64,000 bases of DNA from Bacteroidales bacterium (GCA_004556745.1 SFFY01000003.1:1-64000), one strand, 5' to 3'. Numbered from the stretch's first letter, positions 43,097 through 51,924 are shown. Translations and numbers: made by a program. The notes: a model not told the origin generated them from the letters alone.

Positions 43097-43282
43097 GTTA
43101 CAAACTTTGTAACGCTTGTTACAAACTTGCTAACACATATTACAAAGTTTGTAATACATGTTACAAAGTTTGTAACAAAAAATATCTTATATGAGAGGAA
43201 AAATTTTCAAGCGGAAAGGAAGAAATAGTTCCGAGGAAATAAAAAATATCTGCGCAGTAGCGATTGCTGTCTGCGCAGATAG
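43097..43282. repeat. R3 compound element, copy 2 (inverted relative to copy 1)
   Basis: Four 17-bp palindromes are centred at 43105, 43126, 43147 and 43168, again exactly 21 bp apart. The degenerate unit is second from the left, so the array is inverted relative to copy 1. A hairpin TATCTGCGCAG...CTGCGCAGATA (43248-43282) lies on the right, preceded by AAAAAATAT as in the other copies. The gap 42829-43096 towards gyrA and 43283-43361 towards the lipoprotein show no gene. Confidence 0.85.
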
Positions 43283-43361
43283 TGGAGGCGTGCTTATATG
43301 AAAATAGACAAGCAGCCAGTGGGTGAATTTCGTAGTTTTGTGTGGCGGTGCCAGGAGTCGG

Positions 43362-43850
43362 TTACATTTTGCCGAGGTTGAACTCGCACATGCCGTTTTC
43401 TACGTTGATGAGACCGAGATATGTGGTGTTGATGCCGTTGGTCCAGGGTTTGATTTCGCAGCGGTAGGTTTTGCCGTTGAGTTTGATTTGGTCGCCAGAA
43501 AGTGCACTCCATGACCATGTTTCAAATGTGCTTAAATAACTGCCGTTCCAGCTTTTGAGTGCAACAGACGAGGCAGAAAATTCAAAGACAGTACCTAATG
43601 CCTGGTAAGCACGGCTTGTTGATTCGCCCGCGGCGAGCATGTCGGTGTATTGTATCAGGCTTCCCATGTCTGCCCATCTGCCGTACAGTTTGGGTTTGTC
43701 GAAAGTGCTGCTGCTTCCGCCCTGTCCGCTGCCACCGGTGTTGGTGCTCGTCGTTTGGTTGTCGTTTTCGTCGTCATCGCCACAAGAGGTTAAGGGGGCG
43801 GTGAAAAGGGTGCAGGCAAAGAGGATTGCCAAGAGTTTGATGTAGTTCAT
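43362..43850 (-). CDS. Small lipoprotein of unknown function
   Basis: The start at 43850 (MNYIKLLAILFACTLF) gives a lipoprotein signal with lipobox LTSC (lipidated Cys23), followed by an acidic Asp/Glu/Asn stretch and a Gly/Ser linker. Such a tail after the lipid Cys can serve as a surface-export signal in Bacteroidota. The mature domain (GRWADMGSLIQY...FEFSASSVALKSWNGSYLSTFETWSW...) looks like a small beta-sandwich or lipocalin-type barrel. I do not recognise the family. The longer frame to 43919 lacks a signal at its start and is rejected. Confidence 0.7.
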   Translation of the reverse strand: MNYIKLLAILFACTLFTAPLTSCGDDDENDNQTTSTNTGGSGQGGSSSTFDKPKLYGRWADMGSLIQYTDMLAAGESTSRAYQALGTVFEFSASSVALKSWNGSYLSTFETWSWSALSGDQIKLNGKTYRCEIKPWTNGINTTYLGLINVENGMCEFNLGKM

Positions 43851-43938
43851 AAGGGTTTGATGATTAAAATGGTTGAGTGATAAAAAAGCAAAAGGATGTA
43901 TGCAGCGATAACGCTTCAAACATCCTTTTCATGCTTTG

Positions 43939-44012
43939 TGACTCCTATAGGATTCAAACCTATAACCTTCTGATCCGTAGTCAGATGCTCTATTCAGTTG
44001 AGCTAAGGAGCC
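43939..44012 (-). tRNA. tRNA-Arg (ACG)
   Basis: The minus strand reads an acceptor stem GGCTCCT/AGGAGTC (one G-U pair) with discriminator A, a D arm GCTCAACTGAATAGAGC, an anticodon loop CTACGGA with anticodon ACG, and a T arm TAGGTTTGAATCCTA. CCA is not encoded. A34 would be edited to inosine to read CGN codons. Confidence 0.95.
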
Positions 44013-44078
44013 AAAAGCAATCTTATTACCTGATTGCGTGTGCAAAATTACAACTTTCTGCCGTTACAGCAAACCTTT

Positions 44079-44786
44079 TCATTGATTTTTTTGTTCTTTC
44101 TTAGTAGAAAAGGGGGAGAAGAGCGGGATATGTTTCATTTGGCGCTCTATTTGTTTCTGCCTTTTGCGCATATACGTGCCGGGACGCAGTGAGGAGAACT
44201 TGCGCGGATTGGGTAGGGTGGCGGCGATGAGGGCGCAGTCGGAGCGGCGCAGGTTTGCCGCCGAACAACCGAAGTGCGCCTGTGCCACGGCTTCTGCACC
44301 GTAGATGCCGGGACCCATTTCGATGCTGTTGAGATAAACCTCCATGATGCGCTCTTTCGACCAAAGGAGTTCTATGAGCACGGTGAAATAGGCCTCAAAG
44401 CCTTTGCGCACCCACGAAGAGGCGGGCCAGAGAAACACGTTCTTTGCCGTTTGCTGACTGATGGTGCTTGCGCCACGGCGACGCTTGCCTTTCTTGGCCT
44501 CTTCGGCGGCCTGCTCTATGGCCTCGTAGTCGAAACCGTTATGGTTCAAGAAATTCTGGTCTTCGGAGGCAATGACCGCCACGGGCATATAGCGCGACAT
44601 GGAGTCGAGCGGCACCCACGTGTGCTTCCAGCGCGGGCTTTCGCCGTTGCTCACGGCCTGTACCGAACGGATCACCATCAACGGCGTGAGCGGTACGGGG
44701 CACCAGCGGTATATCAGTACGGCAAGAACGCTCGTCCCGAAAAACAGGATGAGCGTCCACTTTATAATTCTTTTGACAATAAACAT
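44079..44786 (-). CDS. mtgA: Monofunctional peptidoglycan glycosyltransferase
   Basis: A GT51 glycosyltransferase that polymerises lipid II into glycan strands. An N-terminal membrane anchor (residues 8-27) precedes the catalytic domain with EDQNFLNHNGFD (catalytic Glu), RRGASTISQQTAKN, KERIMEVYLNSIEMG (second Glu) and the helical end AALIAATLPNPRKFS-like segment. No transpeptidase domain follows, so it is monofunctional at 235 residues. It lies between tRNA-Arg and a DUF1016 nuclease gene; 34 bp separate it from the latter. Confidence 0.94.
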   Translation of the reverse strand: MFIVKRIIKWTLILFFGTSVLAVLIYRWCPVPLTPLMVIRSVQAVSNGESPRWKHTWVPLDSMSRYMPVAVIASEDQNFLNHNGFDYEAIEQAAEEAKKGKRRRGASTISQQTAKNVFLWPASSWVRKGFEAYFTVLIELLWSKERIMEVYLNSIEMGPGIYGAEAVAQAHFGCSAANLRRSDCALIAATLPNPRKFSSLRPGTYMRKRQKQIERQMKHIPLFSPFSTKKEQKNQ

Positions 44787-44820
44787 CTTTGAAGTTGAAT
44801 AATGTTTTTATTATATTTGT

Positions 44821-45909
44821 TTATACTTCAATAATGTCTGTGCTATTTTCTTTTTGCTCCCAGTGAGATTTAGCTATGCGCAAAGACTTTTTAATTTGTT
44901 GTATAAGCACATCTCGTGGAGGTAGTTCTGTCATATATTGAGCCACTTTGATGCCCGCTTTGTCTAGTTGTAAGAGTTCAATCTGCTCTTCGCTGCCCTC
45001 TGTACATAGAAGTAAACCCAGCGGTGATTTTTCTCCAATCTCCATCTCGTTAGCTTCAAGCCAGCGAAGATAAAGTTCCATTTGACCTTTATACTGTGCT
45101 TTGAAAGGTCCAAGTTTCAAGTCCACAGCAATCAATCTATGGAGGCGCCGGTGGTAAAAGAGTAGGTCAAGGTAGAAATCCTCGCCATCTATTATCATGC
45201 GTTTCTGTCTTTCTACAAAGGTAAAACCGTTGCCCATTTCAAGCATAAATTGCTCTAAGTTGGTCACTAGGCTATCTTCAAGACTCTTTTCGCTGTACAT
45301 TCCCTGTAGACCTGTAAATTCCAAAAAGTAGGGATTTTTGAAAACGAGGTCGGGTGTTAGTTTGTCATTTTCGCGGAAATCGGCCAATTCTTGCTTAATA
45401 AGTTCATCTGGTTTTGTGGCAATAGCTGTTCTTTCGTACAGCATACCTTCAATTTCGTGGCGCAGACGACGTACACCCCAGTGTTCGCGAGATGCAAAGG
45501 TAAGGTAGAACTCCCGTTGCAATGCATCTTTTAGTGGAAGAACTGCCACGAAGTGCGACCACCATAATTGTCGTGACAGTGTTGCGACAATTTTCTCATC
45601 CTGGAAAACATCGGCAAATTGCATCATACGACGTATGTTTTTTTCTTCAAACCCTTTCCGCCCGTATGAGTTTTGTAATTGTTTCGAAACTGTCGCGATA
45701 ATTTGATGACCATATGCCGCACGTTCATAACCAACGACCTTACGATTGATGCGTTCGCCTATGTGCCAATACATCATAGTCAGTTCATAATTAGCACACG
45801 CTGCAACACGATTACGTGCTTCTTCTATAATATGATGTAAGTCAGCAATGAGTCGGTTTATGCTATCATCTGTATGGTCCAGTCTATATTTAATTGTTTT
45901 GTTGTTCAT
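44821..45909 (-). CDS. DUF1016 (YhcG-type) PDDEXK nuclease-domain protein
   Basis: The N-terminal DUF1016 helical domain (YWHIGERINRKV...KNIRRMMQFADVF...LSWSH-like LWWSHFVAVLPLKD) is followed by a C-terminal PDDEXK nuclease fold (FYLDLLFYHRRLHRLIAVDLKLG, with the D...DxK arrangement). Proteins of this type travel with restriction-modification loci or as orphan genes and are suspected anti-mobile-element nucleases; the activity is not well defined. The gene is visibly more AT-rich and has different codon use from its neighbours, suggesting acquisition by transfer beside tRNA-Arg. 362 residues, intact. Confidence 0.88.
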   Translation of the reverse strand: MNNKTIKYRLDHTDDSINRLIADLHHIIEEARNRVAACANYELTMMYWHIGERINRKVVGYERAAYGHQIIATVSKQLQNSYGRKGFEEKNIRRMMQFADVFQDEKIVATLSRQLWWSHFVAVLPLKDALQREFYLTFASREHWGVRRLRHEIEGMLYERTAIATKPDELIKQELADFRENDKLTPDLVFKNPYFLEFTGLQGMYSEKSLEDSLVTNLEQFMLEMGNGFTFVERQKRMIIDGEDFYLDLLFYHRRLHRLIAVDLKLGPFKAQYKGQMELYLRWLEANEMEIGEKSPLGLLLCTEGSEEQIELLQLDKAGIKVAQYMTELPPRDVLIQQIKKSLRIAKSHWEQKENSTDIIEV

Positions 45910-45934
45910 TATTGAATTATCGCATTAAATGCTA

Positions 45935-46864
45935 TTACTTGAAATGCGGTTGTTCCTGATGCTCGGCGCGGTGCAGGCTGTCGCGCAGGTGTTTCATTCT
46001 TAACGTTTTCTGCTGCATCGTGCTGTCGGTTTCGTTCGTCGTCGCGGCGGACGGCTCGGCGGTAGCCGCGAGGCTGTCGGCGGATGTGGTGTCGGCCTTA
46101 TGCGGACGTATGAAACTGAGGTGCAGGTCGTCGATAATCATCAGGCGCGGGCGCTCGTTCCAAGGCGCGTGCTGGTAGACGAAGCCCGAAATGCGCTGCA
46201 CCGGTTGCTCGTTCGCGGTGATGCTTACGGTTTGCTGCCCGGAGAGCGAGATTTGCTGCGTAACGGTGCGCACGCTGTCGCCGGCGCAGTGCAGGCAGAT
46301 CTGGGCGAAGGCGATGCGGGCACCTTCCGGGTAAGCCCAGCGCGTGGAGAAGCGCAACTGTATGCGGTCGCCCTCGTGCAGGGAATCCATTTGCTCAACG
46401 GCAAACTCTACGCGCTTCCTGCCGTTTGAGGAGAGCAGGCAAAAACCGCCGTTCCACAGCGTGAGCGTGTCGCCCCGTGCTACTCCGCCCTGCCCTTGAC
46501 CGAGCAGGGGAGCGGACTGCGTGGCGGCTGCCATGCGCTCTTCGAGATTTTTGTAGATTTGATAGAGGCGGTCGGAGTGGCGCGTGTACCATTCCATGTT
46601 GTGGTCGAAATCCTGTTCCGTGATGCCGTATTTGTTGTAGACGGCGGCGCAGTAGAGGCGCGTCTTATAGTCCGTGCTGTCGGTGCTTTGCGCTCCCATG
46701 GCTTGCGCCACGTGGTAGTCGAAGAGCAAATTCTCCATCTTGTCGGGCGGCAGTATGCCCTCGTCTACGGCCTTGTCCTTGCACGCAGCGAGGCAGAGCA
46801 GCAGGCAAACCGCTGCCGCAAGACTATATATATAATATGGTATACGGGAAAAGGTCAGTCGCAT
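45935..46864 (-). CDS. DUF4296-containing lipoprotein
   Basis: A lipoprotein signal with lipobox LAAC (lipidated Cys28) precedes the DUF4296 domain (GILPPDKMENLLFDYHVAQAMG...YNKYGITEQDFDHNMEWYTRH). A C-terminal extension of ~170 residues follows, predicted to be beta-rich (RIQLRFSTRWAYPEGARIAFAQ), with an Ala/Thr-rich end. DUF4296 is almost confined to Bacteroidota. The start overlaps the end of lspA by 10 bp, so the lipoprotein and the lipoprotein signal peptidase are translationally coupled. Confidence 0.87.
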   Translation of the reverse strand: MRLTFSRIPYYIYSLAAAVCLLLCLAACKDKAVDEGILPPDKMENLLFDYHVAQAMGAQSTDSTDYKTRLYCAAVYNKYGITEQDFDHNMEWYTRHSDRLYQIYKNLEERMAAATQSAPLLGQGQGGVARGDTLTLWNGGFCLLSSNGRKRVEFAVEQMDSLHEGDRIQLRFSTRWAYPEGARIAFAQICLHCAGDSVRTVTQQISLSGQQTVSITANEQPVQRISGFVYQHAPWNERPRLMIIDDLHLSFIRPHKADTTSADSLAATAEPSAATTNETDSTMQQKTLRMKHLRDSLHRAEHQEQPHFK

Positions 46865-47517
46865 TGTTCAGACTGTTCAGGGGTAGGAGAGGGCTGCGCC
46901 TCTTTCAGCAGATGCTTGTTGTAGAAAAGGAGAATGGCTATTGCGCCGCAAGAAATGGCGGCATCGGCAAAGTTGAAAATCGCTCCGAAAAACACGTCGC
47001 CGCCCACAAGCGGCATCCAGTCGGGCCAGGTGAAAAGCGGGAAGTAGAACATATCCACCACGCGCCCCGTGAGGAAACTGCCGTAGCCCTCGCCGAAGGC
47101 GGTGAAGGCGGCGGGATCGAAAGGTATGCCCGGCACGTAGGGCAGGCTTTCGGTGAAGATGAGTCCGTAAAGGCAGTTGTCGATGATGTTGCCCGCCGCG
47201 CCGGCGATGATGAGCGCGATGCAAAGAATGAGTCCGAAGGGTTTCAGATTTTTTGCCGCCTTGCGCAGGATATAGCAGAAGAAGATGATGGCCGCGATGC
47301 GGAACACGGTGAGCACCGCCGTGCCGATGAAGTCCATGCCGAAGGCCATGCCCCTGTTTTCGATAAACACGAGTTTGAACCACGGCATCACGTCCACGCT
47401 TTCGTGTAGGAGGAAATGCGTCTTGACGTAGACCTTGATGATTTGGTCTATGACGATAACCGCCAGTATCGTTGCGGCGGAGAGACAAAGGCGTTTGTTA
47501 GTCGGAGAAAGGGGCAT
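46855..47517 (-). CDS. lspA: Lipoprotein signal peptidase (signal peptidase II)
   Basis: An inner-membrane aspartyl protease that removes the signal peptide of lipidated prolipoproteins. Four membrane segments are visible. The conserved blocks are ENRGMAFGMDF, GAAGNIIDNCLYG (first catalytic Asp) and FGAIFNFADAAIS (second catalytic Asp). At 220 residues it is slightly longer than average because of a loop between the two (GLIFTESLPYVPGIPFDPAAF...), which is common in Bacteroidota. It is in an operon with dksA-like and DUF4296 genes. Confidence 0.95.
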   Translation of the reverse strand: MPLSPTNKRLCLSAATILAVIVIDQIIKVYVKTHFLLHESVDVMPWFKLVFIENRGMAFGMDFIGTAVLTVFRIAAIIFFCYILRKAAKNLKPFGLILCIALIIAGAAGNIIDNCLYGLIFTESLPYVPGIPFDPAAFTAFGEGYGSFLTGRVVDMFYFPLFTWPDWMPLVGGDVFFGAIFNFADAAISCGAIAILLFYNKHLLKEAQPSPTPEQSEQCD

Positions 47518-47535
47518 CGGGTATGGTTGAAAAGA

Positions 47536-47623
47536 GTAGGGGCGTTTTGCAAAACGCCCGGTAGAAGATTGGATATGATTGCCCTACGGCGTATTCGGCG
47601 GGCGTTTCGCAAAACGCCCCTAC
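47536..47623. repeat. R1 inverted pair between lspA and the dksA-like gene
   Basis: Two R1 copies face each other: GTAG + GGGCGTTTTGCAAAACGCCC (47536-47559), and GGGCGTTTCGCAAAACGCCC + CTAC (47600-47623, with one C that breaks the palindrome). The 40-bp spacer and orientation copy the pair at 20667-20759. The right copy ends 1 bp before the stop codon of the dksA-like gene. Confidence 0.87.
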
Positions 47624-47624
47624 T

Positions 47625-48020
47625 TTACCGTTTCTGCGCGTTTTGCATTTGCTTGGCTTCGATAGAGAGCGTGGCGTGGGGCACGGCGCGGAGGCGTTCT
47701 TTGGGAATGAGTTTGCCCGTCACGCGGCAAATGCCGTAGGTCTTGTTCTCTATGCGCACGAGGGCGGCTTGCAGGCCCTGGATAAAGCGTTGCTGGCGGG
47801 CTGCCATAGTGGTCAGTTCCTCCTTGGTCTGCGTCATCGAGCCTTCTTCGAGCACCTTGTAGGTAGGCATCGTGTCGTCAACGCCGTTGTCGCCCTTATT
47901 CATTAGGGCATCCATGAGCTGCTGGTAGTCGCGCTTGGCAATTTCAATCTTTTTGAGGATAATCTCTTTGAATTCCTCAAGTTCTTCATCGCTATAACGT
48001 ACTTTGTTTTCCTGTTCCAT
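47625..48020 (-). CDS. TraR/DksA-family transcription factor-like protein
   Basis: The start MEQENKVRYSDEELEEFKEI (48020) gives 131 residues; the longer frame continues into ileS and is rejected. An N-terminal coiled coil leads to the DksA/TraR C-terminal motif GICRVTGKLIPKERLRAVPHATLSI. DksA-type proteins bind RNA polymerase in the secondary channel, often with ppGpp. Only one of the four zinc-finger cysteines remains (in ICRVTG), a state common in Bacteroidota members of this family. It is 14 bp downstream of ileS and upstream of lspA, the usual Bacteroidales order. Confidence 0.88.
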   Translation of the reverse strand: MEQENKVRYSDEELEEFKEIILKKIEIAKRDYQQLMDALMNKGDNGVDDTMPTYKVLEEGSMTQTKEELTTMAARQQRFIQGLQAALVRIENKTYGICRVTGKLIPKERLRAVPHATLSIEAKQMQNAQKR

Positions 48021-48034
48021 GGTATTAGGGTTAC

Positions 48035-51000
48035 TTATGCTTTTGAGATATTTACGTTGATGATATTTCCGTCGAAGTCGAACGCGGCGGCATCGGCCAC
48101 TTCGGCTGCAAACGTGAAGCTGTCGGCGAGCACCTGCGTGCAGATGTATTCGCGGAATGCCTCGACGGCTTCGCACATGGCGGCATCGCCCGTCTGCATC
48201 ACGATGTTTATGTGGTCGGTGATTTCAAATCCGTTGTCCTTGCGGTAGGCCTGGATGCGCTTCACCATTTCGCGGGCAAGGCCTTCGCGGCGCAGGTCGT
48301 CGGTCACCTCGATGTCGAGCGCAACGGTGAGCGCGCCCTCGTTGGCAACCACCCAGCCGGGAATGTCTTCGCTAACGATTTCCACGTCGGCGCGTTCCAC
48401 CGTGATGCTTTCGCCCTCCACGGTGAGCGCGAGCGTGCCTTCGGTTTCGAGGCTGGCAATCTCGGCCTGCTTGAGCGCGTCGACCGCGCCTGCTACGGCT
48501 TTCATAAGCTTGCCGAACTTCTTGCCCATCACGCGGAAGTTGCATTTTACTTTCTTTTCGAGCATCTGGCCTTCCACGAACTTCAGCTCCTTGACGTTCA
48601 CCTCGTCCAAGATGAGGCGGCGCACGGCTTCGAGGTCATCGCGCAGCGTCTGCTCCGTAACGGGAATGGAGATGGCTTGCAGCGGCTGGCGCACGATGAT
48701 GCGCTCGCGCTTGCGCAGCGAAAGCACCATGGAGGTAACCTTCTGCGCCAGTTCCATGCGGCGTTCCTGTGCACTGTCGATGAGCGTGAGGTCGGCCTTG
48801 GGGAAAGCGGCGAGGTGTACGCTCTCGGCGGCATCGGCGCGGCCTTCGGTGAGGTCTTTGTAAAGTCTGTCGGCGTAGAACGGGGCGATGGGCGCGATGA
48901 GCTTGCTCACGGTGAGCAGGCAGGTGTAGAGCGTGTGGTAGGCGCTGCGCTTGTCGGCCGTCATGCCGCCGCCCCAGAAACGCTTGCGGCTCAGGCGCAC
49001 GAACCAGTTGGAGAGATTGTCCACGACAAAGGTGGAAATGCGGCGGCCGGCGCGGGTCGGCTCGTATTGGTCATAATCTTCCGTCACCTCTTTCACGAGC
49101 GTGTTCAGCGCAGAAAGGATCCAGCGATCCATTTCCGTGCGGTCGGCCTCGGCGGCCTGCATGGCGGGGTCGGCGGGATTGAAGCCGTCCACGTTGGCAT
49201 ACATGGCAAAGAAGGCGTACGTCTGGAACAGTTTGCCGAAGAACGAGCGCGACACTTCCTTTACGCCCTCTTCGTCGAATTTAAGGTTGTCCCAAGGCGA
49301 GGAGTTGGTAATCATGTACCAGCGCAAGGGGTCGGAGCCGTACTTTTCAATCGCCCCGAAGGGGTCTACGGCATTGCCGAGGCGCTTCGACATCTTGGAA
49401 CCGTTCTTGTCGAGCACGAGGCCGTTGCTGATTACGGCCTTGAACGCCACGCTGTCGAACACCATCGTGGCGATGGCGTGGAGCGTGAAGAACCAGCCGC
49501 GCGTCTGGTCCACACCCTCGGCGATGAAGTCGGCGGGGTAGACCGTGCGGCTGTCCAGCAGGTCTTTGTTCTCAAAGGGATAGTGGATTTGCGCGTAAGG
49601 CATCGAGCCGGAGTCAAACCACACGTCGATGAGGTCGCTCTCGCGCTTCATGGGCTTGCCGCTCTCTGAAACGAGCACGATGTCGTCCACATAGGGGCGG
49701 TGCAGGTCAATCTTGTGATAATTCTCCTCGCTGTAATCGCCCGGCACAAAGCCCTTGTCGCGCAGCGGGTTGCTCTGCATGATGCCGGCAGCCACGCTCT
49801 TCTCAATTTCGTCGTAGAGTTCGGCGATAGAGCCGATGCACTTTTCCTCGCGCGTCTCGGCATTGCGCCAGATGGGCAGCGGCGTGCCCCAGTAGCGCGA
49901 GCGGCTGAGGTTCCAGTCGTTGAGGTTTTCGAGCCATTTGCCGAAGCGGCCCGTGCCCGTCGATTCGGGTTTCCAGAGAATAGTCTTATTGAGTTCCATC
50001 ATGCGCTCGCGCAGGGCGGAGCTGCGGATAAACCAGCTGTCGAGCGGGTAGTAGAGCACGGGCTTGTCGGTGCGCCAGCAGTGCGGGTAGTTGTGCACGT
50101 GCTTTTCGATGCGGAAGGCCTGCCCGGCGCGCTTCATCTCGATGCAGAGCACGATGTTGAGGTCTTCGGCCTTGGCAGCCGCCTTTTCGTCGTACTTGCC
50201 GCCGGGATTGAACTGCGGGTCGTAGGCGTTCTTCACGTAGCCGCCCTCGTGGTTGGCGTAGAGCGCCTTGTCCACGCAGGCTTCGGCGAACGCCCCGGCG
50301 CATTCAGAGAGCAGATAATATTTACCCGTGAGGTCCACCATGGGGCGCGTCTCGCCCGAGGCGGTAATCATGAAGAGCGCGGGCACTTCGGCGGCTTTCG
50401 CCACCTTGGCATCGTCGGCACCGAATGTGGGCGCGATGTGCACGATGCCCGTACCGTCCTCTGTGGTCACGTAGTCGCCGGGAATGACGCGGAAGGCCTT
50501 TTCTGCCAGTTCGCAGAAGCGGTCGTTGCCCACGGCAAAGCACTTTTCGGGGTGGGCGGCGGCATATTGGCGCACGTATTCGGGGGCGTTATCGTCCACC
50601 TTCTCCGTAGGTTTCACCCACGGCATGAGCTGCGCATAGTGCATGCCCACCAGTTCTGCGCCCGTCCAGCCGCCCACGATGCGGTAGGGCAGCACCTTGG
50701 CGCCGGCTTCGTAGCCCTCCATCGGGGCTTCTGCGCCCTCGGGCTTGAAATAGCTGCCCACGAGCACCTCTGCCATCACCGCGCTGACGGGTTCGGCGGT
50801 GTAGGGGTTGTACGTGCGCACGCATACATATTTAATATTGGGTCCCACGCAGAGCGCGGTGTTAGAGGGCAGCGTCCACGGCGTGGTGGTCCACGCGAGG
50901 AACACGGGCTTGCCCCAGCCCGTCATTTCGGGTTTCGGGTCGAGAATGTCGAACTGCGCCGTGGCAGTCGTGTCCTTCACGTCGCGGTAGCAGCCCGGCT

Positions 51001-51586
51001 GGTTCAGTTCGTGCGAGCTAAGTCCCGTGCCTGCGGCGGGCGAGTAAGGCTGAATGGTGTAGCCCTTATAGAGCAGCCCTTTCTTGTAAAGTTGCGCCAG
51101 GAGCCACCAGAGTGTTTCGATGTAAGAATTCTCGTAGGTCACGTAAGGGTGCTCCATGTCCACCCAGTAGCCCATCTTGTGGCTGAGGTCGGTCCACTCT
51201 TTCGTGAACATCATCACGTTTTTGCGGCAGCGGGCGTTGTAGTCCTCAATTGAGATGGTGCGCCCGATGTCTTCCTTCGTGATGCCCAGTTCCTTTTCCA
51301 CTCCAAGTTCCACGGGCAGGCCGTGCGTGTCCCAGCCTGCCTTGCGGTTCACCTGGAAGCCTTGCATCGTCTTGTAACGGCAGAACACGTCCTTGATGGT
51401 GCGTGCCATGACGTGGTGGATGCCGGGATGCCCGTTGGCGGAGGGAGGTCCTTCGAAGAATACGTAGGAGGGACAGCCCTCGCGTTCGGTCATGCTTTTA
51501 TGGAAGAGGTCCGCCCTGTCCCAGTCTTCGAGGACTGATTTGTTGATTTCAGGGAGGTTTAGGTTGCTGTGTTCTTTGAATTTCAT
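48035..51586 (-). CDS. ileS: Isoleucyl-tRNA synthetase with altered HIGH motif
   Basis: A class Ia enzyme that attaches isoleucine to tRNA-Ile. The start MKFKEHSNLNLPEINK (51586) is chosen over a longer frame because it matches the family N terminus. The first signature motif reads PPSANGHPGIHHVMA. In place of HxGH the aligned residues are GIHH (55-58), a swap of the first and third positions. The second signature KMSKR is intact (GSKMSKRLGN). The CP1 editing domain (TTTPWTLPSNTALCV) and anticodon-binding domain are complete. At 1,183 residues it is of the long, eukaryote-like (IleRS2) type. It is the first gene of an operon with the DksA-like and lspA genes. Confidence 0.96.
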   Translation of the reverse strand: MKFKEHSNLNLPEINKSVLEDWDRADLFHKSMTEREGCPSYVFFEGPPSANGHPGIHHVMARTIKDVFCRYKTMQGFQVNRKAGWDTHGLPVELGVEKELGITKEDIGRTISIEDYNARCRKNVMMFTKEWTDLSHKMGYWVDMEHPYVTYENSYIETLWWLLAQLYKKGLLYKGYTIQPYSPAAGTGLSSHELNQPGCYRDVKDTTATAQFDILDPKPEMTGWGKPVFLAWTTTPWTLPSNTALCVGPNIKYVCVRTYNPYTAEPVSAVMAEVLVGSYFKPEGAEAPMEGYEAGAKVLPYRIVGGWTGAELVGMHYAQLMPWVKPTEKVDDNAPEYVRQYAAAHPEKCFAVGNDRFCELAEKAFRVIPGDYVTTEDGTGIVHIAPTFGADDAKVAKAAEVPALFMITASGETRPMVDLTGKYYLLSECAGAFAEACVDKALYANHEGGYVKNAYDPQFNPGGKYDEKAAAKAEDLNIVLCIEMKRAGQAFRIEKHVHNYPHCWRTDKPVLYYPLDSWFIRSSALRERMMELNKTILWKPESTGTGRFGKWLENLNDWNLSRSRYWGTPLPIWRNAETREEKCIGSIAELYDEIEKSVAAGIMQSNPLRDKGFVPGDYSEENYHKIDLHRPYVDDIVLVSESGKPMKRESDLIDVWFDSGSMPYAQIHYPFENKDLLDSRTVYPADFIAEGVDQTRGWFFTLHAIATMVFDSVAFKAVISNGLVLDKNGSKMSKRLGNAVDPFGAIEKYGSDPLRWYMITNSSPWDNLKFDEEGVKEVSRSFFGKLFQTYAFFAMYANVDGFNPADPAMQAAEADRTEMDRWILSALNTLVKEVTEDYDQYEPTRAGRRISTFVVDNLSNWFVRLSRKRFWGGGMTADKRSAYHTLYTCLLTVSKLIAPIAPFYADRLYKDLTEGRADAAESVHLAAFPKADLTLIDSAQERRMELAQKVTSMVLSLRKRERIIVRQPLQAISIPVTEQTLRDDLEAVRRLILDEVNVKELKFVEGQMLEKKVKCNFRVMGKKFGKLMKAVAGAVDALKQAEIASLETEGTLALTVEGESITVERADVEIVSEDIPGWVVANEGALTVALDIEVTDDLRREGLAREMVKRIQAYRKDNGFEITDHINIVMQTGDAAMCEAVEAFREYICTQVLADSFTFAAEVADAAAFDFDGNIINVNISKA

Positions 51587-51607
51587 ACGTTTGCGAATAT
51601 TTGGCTG

Positions 51608-51615
51608 CAAATTTA
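51608..51615 (-). promoter_or_regulatory. Candidate -7 box for ileS
   Basis: The minus strand reads TAAATTTG, 22 bp before the ileS start. The remaining spacer to the next gene (51616-51924) holds no gene that I recognise; it includes a CGCAGTCGCTGCG palindrome near 51700 and a block TTAAAAGTGCGATTT near 51732, which matches part of the duplicated fragment at 6251/7100. Confidence 0.5.
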
Positions 51616-51924
51616 CAAAAAAATCCAATAAGCGGCATTTCCTTATAAGATAATAGGGACTTTAAGGAAAAAGGGGAATAGCCGAGGGTTGGCACGCGCA
51701 GTCGCTGCGCAATAAGTTGGGAATGGCTCTTAAAAGTGCGATTTGGAGACAACTTGTTCCCGATTCTTCTCGTTAATGAAACAAAATGAAAGAAAAATCT
51801 TTTAGAAAATGGCTTATTTGTCGCCATTCGATTAAACCAACCGACATTTTGCGCAGTCAAAGAGATAAAGACCCGCAAAAGGGTGAGAACATTCACAGAA
51901 TACAAACCATTAGAACTTACAACC

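Noticed and set aside
48021..48176. N-terminal extension of the DksA-like protein
   Set aside because: It overlaps the 3' end of ileS in another frame and is Arg-rich with no match; the ATG at 48020 gives the usual length.
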